34,824 bases of DNA from Pseudomonadota bacterium (GCA_018241265.1 JAFEEF010000045.1:1-34824); one strand, 5' to 3'; counted from the first letter of the stretch, positions 8,311 to 14,841 are shown. A program made the numbers and translations. Notes: generated by a model from the sequence alone, not told the origin.

Positions 8311-8337
8311 GCAATGCCGGCGCTCAAGCCGGGAGTC
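8311..8337 (+). promoter_or_regulatory. Flagellin leader element, fliC1 copy (hairpin)
   Basis: A 27-base segment, 26 bases before the fliC1 ATG, matches a segment at the same place before fliC2 (9508-9534) at 21 of 27 positions. CCGGC (8317-8321) pairs with GCCGG (8328-8332) around a 6-base loop. Four of the six differences fall in the loop, while both stem arms are identical. It ends GGGAG and is followed by the real GGAG ribosome site. Confidence 0.5.
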
Positions 8338-8363
8338 ACTTTTAAACGTTTGGAGAATTTGCC

Positions 8364-9203
8364 ATGTCGATGTCGATCAACACCAACATCAACTCGTTGA
8401 ACTCGCAGATGCTTCTGGACCGGTCGCAGAATTCCCTGGCGACGTCCATGCAGCGCCTCTCGTCGGGTCTGCGCATCAACTCCGCCGCGGACGATTCCGC
8501 CGGCCTCGCGATCTCGCAGCGCATGCAAGCGCAGGTCAACGGCATGAACGTCGCGATCCGCAATGCCAACGACGGCATCTCGCTGTCGCAGACCGCGGAC
8601 GGCGCGCTCGCTTCGGTGGGCGATTCGCTGCAGCGCATGCGTGAACTGGCGGTGCAGGCTGCCAACAGCACGAACAGCTCGTCCGACAAGGATTCGCTGA
8701 ATCAGGAATTCAGCCAGCTCGGCGCGGAAATCCAGCGCGTCCTCGGCGGCACGACCTTCAACGGTCAGAACATCCTCGGCTCCAACGCCGGCACGCTGAC
8801 CTTCCAGGTCGGCGCCAACGTGACGACCAACGACACGCTGTCGATCGCGACGACCGACCTGACGCAGGACTCGACGATCTCGAACGTGACCGGCACGTCG
8901 ATCGGCAGCACCGCGGACGCCTCGGCGATCTCCAACGTGATCACCGCGATCGACTCGGCGATCGACGACATCAACAGCCAGCGCGCGATCTTCGGCGCGT
9001 CGGAAAACCGCTTCAACGCGGTCGTGTCGAACCTGCAGACCTCGGTCGTCAACCAGTCGGCCGCCGAAAGCCGCATCACCGATGCCGACTTCGCGACGGA
9101 AACCGCCAACATGTCGCGTGCCCAGATCCTGCAGCAGGCCGGCACCGCGATGGTCGCGCAGGCCAACCAGCTGCCGCAGCAAGTCCTGAAGCTCCTGCAA
9201 TAA
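8364..9203 (+). CDS. fliC: Flagellin FliC, copy 1
   Basis: A 279-residue filament subunit exported by the flagellar type III system. It has the conserved N-terminal D0/D1 helices (INTNINSLNSQ, LSSGLRINSAADDSAGLAIS, and LQRMRELAVQ, the TLR5-recognised stretch of the family) and the C-terminal helices (RITDADFATETANMSRAQILQQAGTAMVAQAN...VLKLLQ). Only about 60 residues of Ser/Thr-rich sequence (roughly 140-200) replace the D2/D3 domains, so this is a minimal flagellin. The ATG has GGAG 8 bases upstream. It has its own sigma-28 promoter and a strong terminator, so it is monocistronic. The Thr/Ser-rich centre is a plausible target of the neighbouring transferases. Confidence 0.97.
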   Translation: MSMSINTNINSLNSQMLLDRSQNSLATSMQRLSSGLRINSAADDSAGLAISQRMQAQVNGMNVAIRNANDGISLSQTADGALASVGDSLQRMRELAVQAANSTNSSSDKDSLNQEFSQLGAEIQRVLGGTTFNGQNILGSNAGTLTFQVGANVTTNDTLSIATTDLTQDSTISNVTGTSIGSTADASAISNVITAIDSAIDDINSQRAIFGASENRFNAVVSNLQTSVVNQSAAESRITDADFATETANMSRAQILQQAGTAMVAQANQLPQQVLKLLQ

Positions 9204-9246
9204 GGACGACGGCGCCGGGGGCGACCCCGGCCCGGATCCGCTCCAC

Positions 9247-9290
9247 GAAGACCCCGCCCGGCACATGCCGGCGCGGGGTCTTCTTCGTTT
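9247..9290 (+). terminator. Terminator of fliC1
   Basis: GAAGACCCCGC (9247-9257) pairs with GCGGGGTCTTC (9273-9283); inside it CCGGC/GCCGG adds five pairs around an ACAT loop, with one unpaired C at 9272. A T-rich tail (TTCGTTT) follows. It lies about 45 bases after the stop. Confidence 0.85.
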
Positions 9291-9365
9291 GCGGTCTGCG
9301 AACTGCACCGGTTTCGCGCCGCATTTCGGGTTTTGGTTCTCCGCCGGTTTGCCAACAATGGACAG

Positions 9366-9390
9366 CGCGCCTCTTCCGGAAAGAGGCGCG
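9366..9390 (+). repeat. Inverted repeat upstream of fliC2
   Basis: CGCGCCTCTT (9366-9375) and AAGAGGCGCG (9381-9390) form a perfect 10-base stem with a 5-base loop. No T tract follows, so it is not a typical terminator. It could be an operator, a protective 5' structure or a backup stop for readthrough. Confidence 0.55.
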
Positions 9391-9507
9391 GTCCGGAAGA
9401 CACTGGCGACGGCCGATTCCATCCCGAGTTCGACATGGGCAGGGATCGAGGCACCAGGCAGTGGCGCAAGCCGGGTTCTGAGGCGGGCCGCGCAAGCGGT
9501 GCACCTT

Positions 9508-9534
9508 GCAACGCCGGCAATCGTGCCGGGAGAC
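9508..9534 (+). promoter_or_regulatory. Flagellin leader element, fliC2 copy (hairpin)
   Basis: The partner of the element at 8311-8337. CCGGC (9514-9518) and GCCGG (9525-9529) form the same 5-base stem around a different 6-base loop. It ends 25 bases before the fliC2 ATG, almost the same spacing as in fliC1. Confidence 0.5.
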
Positions 9535-9559
9535 TCGATTTCCTCGTGGAGCACACACC

Positions 9560-10402
9560 ATGCCGATGACCATCAACACGAACCTGAACTCGCTGAACGC
9601 GCAGCGCAACCTCAACGCCTCGCAGAATTCGCTGGCGACGTCGATGGAGCGCCTGTCGTCGGGCTTGCGCGTGAACAGCGCCGCCGACGATGCCGCCGGC
9701 CTCGCGATCGCCAAGCGCATGGAGACCCAGGTTCGCGGGATGAACGTCGCGATCCGCAATGCCAACGACGGCATCTCGCTGGCGCAGACCGCCGACGGCG
9801 CGCTCTCTTCGGTGGGCGACTCGCTGCAGCGCATGCGCGAACTGGCGGTGCAGGCGCGCAACTCGACCAACAGCGCTTCCGACAAGGACTCGCTGAACCA
9901 GGAATTCACGCAGCTCGCTCAGGAAATCCAGCGCGTGCTGGGCGGCACGACCTTCAACGGCGCGTCCATCCTCGGCTCGAACGCCGGCACGCTGACCTTC
10001 CAGATCGGCGCCAACGTGACGGCCAACGACACCGTCAGCATCGGCACGGTCGACATGACGCAGGACACGACGATCACCGCGGTGACCGGCACGACGATCG
10101 ACAGCACCATCGACGCGACCGGCCTCGGCGACGTGATCACCGCGATCGACTCGGCGATCGACGACGTCAACAGCCAGCGCGCGATCTTCGGCGCGACGCA
10201 GAACCGCTTCAACGCGGTGATCTCGAACCTGCAGACCTCGGTCGTGAACCAGTCGGCCGCGCAGAGCCGCATCATGGACGCCGACTTCGCGACCGAAACG
10301 GCGAACATGTCGCGCGCGCAGATCCTGCAGCAGGCCGGCACCGCGATGGTGGCGCAGGCCAACCAGCTCCCGCAGCAGGTGCTGAAGCTGCTGCAGAGCT
10401 GA
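9560..10402 (+). CDS. fliC: Flagellin FliC, copy 2
   Basis: A 280-residue flagellin very similar to copy 1 through the D0/D1 regions (LSSGLRVNSAADDAAGLAI, LQRMRELAVQ, and an almost identical C terminus ending VLKLLQS), with differences concentrated in the central Ser/Thr/Asp-rich part (about 150-195). A longer frame starts at 9506, but the ATG at 9560 is chosen because MPMTINTN aligns with the start of copy 1 and GGAG lies 8 bases upstream. Unlike copy 1 it has no clear sigma-28 box, so the two filament genes may be expressed differently. A terminator follows at 10477-10516. Confidence 0.96.
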   Translation: MPMTINTNLNSLNAQRNLNASQNSLATSMERLSSGLRVNSAADDAAGLAIAKRMETQVRGMNVAIRNANDGISLAQTADGALSSVGDSLQRMRELAVQARNSTNSASDKDSLNQEFTQLAQEIQRVLGGTTFNGASILGSNAGTLTFQIGANVTANDTVSIGTVDMTQDTTITAVTGTTIDSTIDATGLGDVITAIDSAIDDVNSQRAIFGATQNRFNAVISNLQTSVVNQSAAQSRIMDADFATETANMSRAQILQQAGTAMVAQANQLPQQVLKLLQS

Positions 10403-10449
10403 TAGCGCTGCGGCGCGGTTACCGAATGCAAAGGCGGCCGGCGCAGCAC

Positions 10450-10476
10450 TCAAGCTCGGCGCCGCCGCGCCGAAGA
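10450..10476 (+). promoter_or_regulatory. Sigma-28 promoter of fliD, abutting the fliC2 terminator
   Basis: TCAAGCTC (10450-10457), an 11-base spacer and GCCGAAGA (10469-10476). The same -10 sequence recurs in the promoter at 13799-13825. The -10 box ends immediately before the left arm of the fliC2 terminator, so a start about 8 bases downstream would fall inside that arm. Confidence 0.6.
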
Positions 10477-10516
10477 GGGGACATCGGGGCAAAGGCCCCG
10501 CATGTCCCCGTCGTTT
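10477..10516 (+). terminator. Terminator of fliC2
   Basis: GGGGACAT (10477-10484) plus CGGGGC (10485-10490) pair with GCCCCG (10495-10500) and ATGTCCCC (10502-10509) around an AAAG loop, with one bulged C at 10501. GTCGTTTT follows. Confidence 0.8.
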
Positions 10517-10554
10517 TCCGGGCGCCCGCACGGAGTGCCGAAAGGTAGTACGTC

Positions 10555-12015
10555 ATGTCCACGATCTCCTCCACCGCCGGTACGCTGAGCTCTCCCGGCA
10601 TCGGCAGCGGCCTCGATGTCAACTCCATCATCTCCAAGATGATGTCGGTCGAGGCGCAGCCGCTCTACCAGCTCCAGGCGCAGCAGTCGTCGATCCAGTC
10701 GACGATCTCGGCCTACGGCACGGTGCAGTCGACGCTGTCGAGCTTCCAGACCGCGGTGCAGGCGCTGACGGCGCCCAGCCTCTGGTCGGGCACGACCGCG
10801 ACGTCGGCCGACAGCACCACGATAGGCGCGGCCACCGATTCGACGGCGGTACCGGGCAACTACGCGATCACGGTGTCGCATCTCGCGACCAACCAGTCGA
10901 CGGTGAGCGGCACCTACAGCTCGTCCAGCGATCTGGTCGGATCGGGCACGCTGCACATCGATACCGGCAGCTGGAACAGCGACCAGTCGGCCTTCACCGC
11001 GACGAGCGGCAGCAGCGGGTTCGACATCAGCATCAGCAGCACCGACACGCTCGCCGATGTCGCGAGCAAGATCAACGGCGCCGGCGCCGGCGTCACCGCG
11101 TCGGTGGTCACCGACTCGACCGGCGCGCGCCTGGTATTGAGTTCGGGGCAGACCGGCGCGAGCAACGGCTTTCGCGTCACCGCGACCGACGACGACGGCA
11201 ACAACACCGACGGCAGCGGCTTGTCGTCGCTGGCCTTCGATCCGGCCGGCGGCACCACCACGTCCACGCAGACGCAGGCGGGCACCGACGCGACCGCGAC
11301 GATCAACGGCCTGCCGATCACATCGGCGAGCAATACGCTCACGAACGTCGTGCAGGGCCTCACGCTGAACCTGTCGAAAGAGACGACCTCGCCGATCCAG
11401 GTCTCGGTGGCGGCCGACACCAAGTCGATCACGACCGCGATCAACAACTTCGTCACCGCCTACAACAGCATGTCGACGCTGCTGACGGCCGACCTGAAGT
11501 ACGACTCCGGCACCCAGACCTCCGGTCCGCTGCAGGGCGACAGCACGGCGGTGAGCCTGCAGCAGCAGCTGCGCAGCATCATCGGCAGCCCGTCGACCGC
11601 GTCGAGCGTGTTCTCGACCTTGTCGCAGATCGGCATCCAGGTGCAGACCAACGGCACGCTGTCGGTCAACAGCACGACCTTGTCGCAGGCGATGACCAAC
11701 CTGCCCGAGCTGAAGAAGGCGTTCGCCGCCACCAGCACCGACGGCTCGAGCGGCATCGGCTTCGCGCAGCAGCTCCTCAGCTACACCAACAACGCGCTCG
11801 GCGCCGACGGCCTGCTGACGACGCGCGTCGCCGGCCTCAACACCAGCCTGCAGAACAACGAGGACGACCAGGCGAACATGCAGACCATGCTGTCCGCCAC
11901 GCAGGCGCGCCTGACGGCGCAGTACAACGCGCTCGATACGCAGATGGCGAGCATCACGACGCTGTCGACCTACGTCTCGCAGCAGATCGCGCAGTGGAAC
12001 AAGACGTCGAGCTGA
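10555..12015 (+). CDS. fliD: Flagellar filament cap protein FliD
   Basis: A 486-residue cap (HAP2) that sits at the filament tip and folds exported flagellin into place. The N terminus SSPGIGSGLDVNSIISKMMSVEAQPLYQLQ is the conserved FliD_N region; the C-terminal FliD_C domain (about 270-480) ends in a long helix with YNALDTQMASITTLSTYVSQQIAQWNK. The middle is rich in Ser and Thr, as in flagellin, and lacks Cys. It follows fliC2 without an intervening flaG gene. It is probably transcribed from the sigma-28 promoter at 10450 and ends at a strong terminator. Confidence 0.96.
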   Translation: MSTISSTAGTLSSPGIGSGLDVNSIISKMMSVEAQPLYQLQAQQSSIQSTISAYGTVQSTLSSFQTAVQALTAPSLWSGTTATSADSTTIGAATDSTAVPGNYAITVSHLATNQSTVSGTYSSSSDLVGSGTLHIDTGSWNSDQSAFTATSGSSGFDISISSTDTLADVASKINGAGAGVTASVVTDSTGARLVLSSGQTGASNGFRVTATDDDGNNTDGSGLSSLAFDPAGGTTTSTQTQAGTDATATINGLPITSASNTLTNVVQGLTLNLSKETTSPIQVSVAADTKSITTAINNFVTAYNSMSTLLTADLKYDSGTQTSGPLQGDSTAVSLQQQLRSIIGSPSTASSVFSTLSQIGIQVQTNGTLSVNSTTLSQAMTNLPELKKAFAATSTDGSSGIGFAQQLLSYTNNALGADGLLTTRVAGLNTSLQNNEDDQANMQTMLSATQARLTAQYNALDTQMASITTLSTYVSQQIAQWNKTSS

Positions 12016-12030
12016 CCCGGCCGATCGATC

Positions 12031-12076
12031 CGCGGGGCGCCCGAGGCTCTTGCGAGCCCGGGCGCCCCGCGCGTTT
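12031..12076 (+). terminator. Terminator of fliD
   Basis: CGCGGGGCGCCCG (12031-12043) pairs perfectly with CGGGCGCCCCGCG (12059-12071); an inner GGCTC/GAGCC stem closes a TTGC loop, with a single bulged A at 12044. CGTTTCC follows. The stem is 18 base pairs and very stable. Confidence 0.85.
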
Positions 12077-12131
12077 CCGGGCCTCCCCCGCGACGCGTGA
12101 AACAGCCCCGCTTACCCTCGTATGGGGAGTC

Positions 12132-12158
12132 TCAAGAGGCCTGAACCCGGGCCGATAA
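12132..12158 (+). promoter_or_regulatory. Sigma-28 promoter of fliS-fliT
   Basis: TCAAGAGG (12132-12139), an 11-base spacer and GCCGATAA (12151-12158), a perfect -10 match to the enterobacterial sigma-28 consensus. It lies 37 bases upstream of the fliS ATG and directly after the fliD terminator. Confidence 0.85.
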
Positions 12159-12195
12159 CTAAAACATCCATCGCGCACACAGAGAAGTCGCCGCC

Positions 12196-12621
12196 ATGTT
12201 CGCCACCGCCGTCCGCTCCAGCACTTCCCTCTACCAGCGCCAGGCCGGAGCCTACAACCAGGTAGCGGTCAGCACCGGCGTCGGCGGCGCTTCGGCGCAC
12301 GGCCTGATCGGCATGCTCTACGACGGCCTGATGGAGTCGATGGCGCAAGCGCGCGGCGCGATGCGCAGCAAGAGCGTCGACGCCAAGCACCGCGCGATCC
12401 GCCGTGCGCTCGCGATCGTCGACGACGGTCTGCGCGCCGGACTGAACCTCGAAGCCGGCGGCCAGCTCGCCGCCGGCCTGAACGACCTGTACGCCTACGT
12501 GACGCTTCGGCTCACGCATGCCAACCTGCACAACGACGAGAGCGCCATCGACGAATGCGTGCGGCTGATCGAGCCGCTGCGTTCGGCCTGGGCGCAAATC
12601 GGCGACCAGGCGCCCATCTGA
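12196..12621 (+). CDS. fliS: Flagellin export chaperone FliS
   Basis: A 141-residue cytoplasmic chaperone that binds the C-terminal D0 helix of flagellin and prevents early polymerisation. The N terminus has the family pattern (LYQRQAGAYNQVAVSTG), followed by four helices including AHGLIGMLYDGLMESMAQARGAM and the NDLYAYVTLRLTHANLHND block that is the FliS signature. Length is usual for the family. The ATG at 12196 lies after a weak AGAGAAG ribosome site. The gene has its own sigma-28 promoter and is followed after 9 bases by fliT, so the chaperones form one late unit. Confidence 0.96.
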   Translation: MFATAVRSSTSLYQRQAGAYNQVAVSTGVGGASAHGLIGMLYDGLMESMAQARGAMRSKSVDAKHRAIRRALAIVDDGLRAGLNLEAGGQLAAGLNDLYAYVTLRLTHANLHNDESAIDECVRLIEPLRSAWAQIGDQAPI

Positions 12622-12630
12622 AGGAAACGC

Positions 12631-12975
12631 ATGCCCCTCTTCTCGATCGCCCCGACCGCCGCTGCGAGGCAAGCCATGACCAACGCCCTTCTGAACTACT
12701 ACGAGGCCATCGAAAAGGCCAGCCAGGACATGCTCGAGGCGGCGCGCCAGGGCAACTGGGACCAGGTCCTGAAGCTCGAAGGCGCCTGCGCGCTGCTGAT
12801 CTCGCAGCTCAAGCACACCGCCGCCAAGCAGCAGCTCGGCGAGGACGAGGTGCAGCTGAAGTCGCGCATCATGCAGCGCATCATCGTCAACGACGCCGAG
12901 ATCCGCCAGCTCGCCGAGCCGTGGCTCGAGGACCTCGACCACCTGCTCGCCGGCCGCCCGAACATCGTTCACTGA
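12631..12975 (+). CDS. fliT: Flagellar export chaperone FliT
   Basis: A 114-residue, mostly helical protein in the position expected for FliT, the chaperone of the FliD cap and, in enterobacteria, an anti-FlhDC regulator. LLNYYEAIEKASQDMLEAARQGNWDQVLKLEGACALLISQLK matches the N-terminal helices of FliT-family proteins, and RIIVNDAEIRQLAEPWLEDLDHLL the later ones. The ATG at 12631 has GAAGGA close upstream; an internal ATG at 12676 would give a more typical N terminus (MTNALLNYYEA) and cannot be excluded. It lies 9 bases after fliS. Sequence conservation in this family is low, so context carries weight. Confidence 0.85.
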   Translation: MPLFSIAPTAAARQAMTNALLNYYEAIEKASQDMLEAARQGNWDQVLKLEGACALLISQLKHTAAKQQLGEDEVQLKSRIMQRIIVNDAEIRQLAEPWLEDLDHLLAGRPNIVH

Positions 12976-12999
12976 TCCGTCCCGGTCGGACCAGGCGCC

Positions 13000-13746
13000 A
13001 TGCACACGATGCCGATGCCGCTCGACGGCCCGGACGACGAGCTCGACGAGTTCCGCATCAGCGCGCCGCGCGAGATCGGTGCGATGCTCAAGCGCCTGCT
13101 CGACGGCAACGCCGAGCTGAACCTCAACGCGAGCGCCGGCGGCGTCGTGACGACGACGCTGTGGGCGGTCGATGCCGGGCGCAGCACCCTGGCGTTCTGC
13201 GCCGACCCGAACGATCCGGCCCTGCCGGCGCTGCTCGATTCGGACGAAGCCGTCGTCGTCGGCTACCTCGACCACATCAAGGTGCAGTTCGATGCCGAAG
13301 GGCTCGTGCTGGTGCGCGGCGCCGCGGCCAGCGTGCTGACCTGCCCCTGGCCGTCGCGGCTCTACCGCTTCCAGCGGCGCGACTCGTTCCGCGTGCGTCC
13401 GCTGCTGCACAGCACGCCGGCGGCGCGCCTGCGCCACCCGGAAATCGCCGAGATGCGCCTGACCTTGCGGGTGCTCGACCTGAGCATCGGCGGCTGCGCG
13501 CTCTTCCTGCCGACCACCGTACCGGCCGTGCAGCCCGGCGTGCTGATCAACCAGGTGCAGATCGATCTCGACGCCGACACCCGCCTGGCGGTCGATCTGC
13601 GCCTGCACCACATCACCGCGCTGAACAGCGACGCGCACGGCGTGCGCCTGGGCTGCGAGTTCGTCGACGTCGGCGGCGACATGCTGCGCGCGCTGCAGCG
13701 CTACATCGACCACACGCAGAAGCGCGGCAAGCTTCTTTCGCTGTAA
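13000..13746 (+). CDS. ycgR: YcgR-type PilZ protein, c-di-GMP-dependent flagellar brake
   Basis: A 248-residue two-domain protein. Residues about 15-115 fit the YcgR N-terminal domain (FRISAPREIGAMLKRLLDGNAELNL). The PilZ domain follows with both c-di-GMP binding motifs: RRDSFR at 126-131 (RxxxR) and DLSIGG at 160-165 ((D/N)xSxxG). Family members bind c-di-GMP and then the motor (MotA/FliG), slowing or biasing rotation. The gene lies 24 bases after fliT on the same strand and is probably co-transcribed with fliST, which would make the brake a late flagellar product. Together with the partial HD-GYP gene at the end of the window it suggests c-di-GMP control of motility. Confidence 0.92.
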   Translation: MHTMPMPLDGPDDELDEFRISAPREIGAMLKRLLDGNAELNLNASAGGVVTTTLWAVDAGRSTLAFCADPNDPALPALLDSDEAVVVGYLDHIKVQFDAEGLVLVRGAAASVLTCPWPSRLYRFQRRDSFRVRPLLHSTPAARLRHPEIAEMRLTLRVLDLSIGGCALFLPTTVPAVQPGVLINQVQIDLDADTRLAVDLRLHHITALNSDAHGVRLGCEFVDVGGDMLRALQRYIDHTQKRGKLLSL

Positions 13747-13798
13747 GCACGGTCGCCCGCAACGACAAATCTTTGCAAGTTTGCCGCGACCTACACCC

Positions 13799-13825
13799 TC
13801 AAGCCATGGACCGATCGGCCGAAGA
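13799..13825 (+). promoter_or_regulatory. Sigma-28 promoter of the 85-aa flagellar-cluster gene
   Basis: TCAAGCCA (13799-13806), an 11-base spacer and GCCGAAGA (13818-13825), the same -10 octamer as the fliD promoter. It lies 44 bases before the ATG at 13870. Confidence 0.65.
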
Positions 13826-13869
13826 ATAGGTTTTGTAACCCCTTACTCTCCGGGGAGTTGGAGTGCGAC

Positions 13870-14127
13870 ATGAACGTCAACGGCATCAGTTCCGCGACCT
13901 CGATCTCGAACCAGATCGTGCCAGCGCATGCGCCGGTGCAAACCGCGCGAGCGCCTGAAGAAGCTTCTGCGTCCGAATCCCAGGTCGACAAGTCCACCGG
14001 CCAGCCGGTTGCGCTGCGGTTTCCGTGGCTCAGCAGGCTGACGATGCAGCTCGAGAAGGCGTCGAACCGGCCTTCGCCCTACGGCGCGACGCAGCCGCTG
14101 GGCGAGAACATCGACAAGAAGATCTGA
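13870..14127 (+). CDS. Unrecognised 85-aa protein of the late flagellar regulon
   Basis: I do not recognise this protein. It starts MNVNGISSATSISNQIVPAH, has a Ser/Ala/Glu-rich middle with no membrane segment or signal peptide, and ends with a more ordered part (ALRFPWLSRLTMQLEKASNR...LGENIDKKI). The frame is also open from a TTG at 13858, but the ATG at 13870 has GGAG 6 bases upstream and is preferred. A sigma-28-type promoter precedes it and its neighbours are the PilZ gene and fliE, so it is probably a late flagellar gene. The loose N terminus resembles type III export substrates or small regulators in general terms only; it lacks the motifs I would expect of FlgM or FlaG. Confidence 0.75.
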   Translation: MNVNGISSATSISNQIVPAHAPVQTARAPEEASASESQVDKSTGQPVALRFPWLSRLTMQLEKASNRPSPYGATQPLGENIDKKI

Positions 14128-14332
14128 GTCGCCGCAGCGAGGTGCCTATGAAATTGCACAGCGTAGGCGACTCGCTCAGAAGCTGCTCCGCCTTTCGAGT
14201 CGAGCAGTTCACTCACGGCTTCTGAGTCGCACCGGTCTCGTCCGGCGCACGCAGGTTGTTGCAACGGGCCGCAAACGCGGCCTGCTGGCGCTGGCGTTTC
14301 AACGCATCCGGCTTCCGAAGTGTGAACAGGCC

Positions 14333-14656
14333 CTAGACCTGCATGTTCATGATGTCGGAATAGGCCTGCACGAGCTTGTTGCGTACCTGCAGCGTGGCCT
14401 GGAATCCGATCTGCGCCTTCTGCATCGCGACCATCGTCTGCTCGAGGCTGACGGTCGGGTTGTCGAGCTGGACCTCGCGCTGCATCGCCGCGGCGTCGTT
14501 CTGCGACTGGCTGACCGAGCCCAGCGCCTGGGTCAGGGCTTGCTGGAAGTCGGCCGGGCCGGTCGCCTTGGCGCGCGACACCGGCGCGCCGTCCTGGCCC
14601 AGACCGGCGCGTGCCAGCGCCTGGGCGAAATCGAAGGGCTTCAGGGTGACGTTCAT
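14333..14656 (-). CDS. fliE: Flagellar hook-basal body protein FliE
   Basis: A 107-residue protein that joins the MS ring to the proximal rod and is needed to complete the export gate. The C-terminal half is classic FliE: DNPTVSLEQTMVAMQKAQIGFQATLQVRNKLVQAYSDIMNMQV, with the conserved ...MNMQV end. The N-terminal half has the FQQAL segment. The ATG at 14656-14654 has GGAG 9 bases upstream. It is transcribed alone on the minus strand, divergent from fliF, as in enterobacteria. A short hairpin (GGCCGC 14267-14272 with GCGGCC 14277-14282) lies about 50 bases downstream but has no T tract. Confidence 0.95.
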   Translation of the reverse strand: MNVTLKPFDFAQALARAGLGQDGAPVSRAKATGPADFQQALTQALGSVSQSQNDAAAMQREVQLDNPTVSLEQTMVAMQKAQIGFQATLQVRNKLVQAYSDIMNMQV

Positions 14657-14841
14657 CGGCGGGGCTCCGGCGCAGCGCGCACGCGCTCAACGGGATGGTC
14701 TGGATCGTAGGGCCGGCACCTGCGCACGATGGAGGAAACAGATCGGGCTTTGGCCAACTGTTCGAAGCATTCGAGGCCGCGACGGCTTCGAATAATGGCG
14801 GCTACTCCGACATCTGTGCCTGCCCGCCCTCCGCTGCCCAC

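Larger units (their letters stand above)
7880..8363. other. Divergent regulatory region between the GT41 gene and fliC1
   Basis: A 484-base gap without a supported gene. It contains the fliC1 sigma-28 promoter (8107-8133), a second sigma-28-like site (7990-8017), a leader of about 220 bases and the flagellin leader hairpin (8311-8337). For the divergent GT41 gene only a weak sigma-70-like pair is visible on the minus strand: TTGAAC (7988-7993), a 17-base spacer and ATATGG (7965-7970). It would overlap the distal sigma-28 -35 box. An inverted motif CCCC...GGGG spans 7963-7977. Confidence 0.5.
9204..9559 (+). other. fliC1-fliC2 intergenic region
   Basis: A 356-base gap with no gene. It holds the fliC1 terminator, a second hairpin (9366-9390) and the fliC2 copy of the flagellin leader element (9508-9534). 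No good sigma-28 promoter is visible; the nearest match is GCCGATTC at 9412-9419 with no TCAAG box at the right distance. A weak sigma-70-like pair is TTGGTT (9333-9338) and CAATGG (9356-9361). Confidence 0.5.

Noticed and set aside
8324-8350. TCAAGCCG as another sigma-28 -35 box close to fliC1
   Set aside because: At 11 bases downstream the sequence is TAAACGTT, not a GCCGATAA-like box; the TCAAG is part of the leader hairpin.
8765-10531. 588-codon open frame on the minus strand across both flagellins
   Set aside because: Repetitive Arg/Asp/Val-rich shadow crossing two terminators; the plus strand encodes two unmistakable flagellins.
14148-14225. 25-codon ORF after the 85-aa gene
   Set aside because: Weak ribosome site, no promoter and no recognisable features; likely chance.
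14267-14282. Hairpin downstream of fliE as a terminator
   Set aside because: The 6-base stem is not followed by a T tract on the minus strand, so it is mentioned only with fliE.
14792-14806. Possible FlhDC half-site (AATGGCGGCTA) before fliF
   Set aside because: Only one partial half-site is seen, with no matching inverted half at the right distance.
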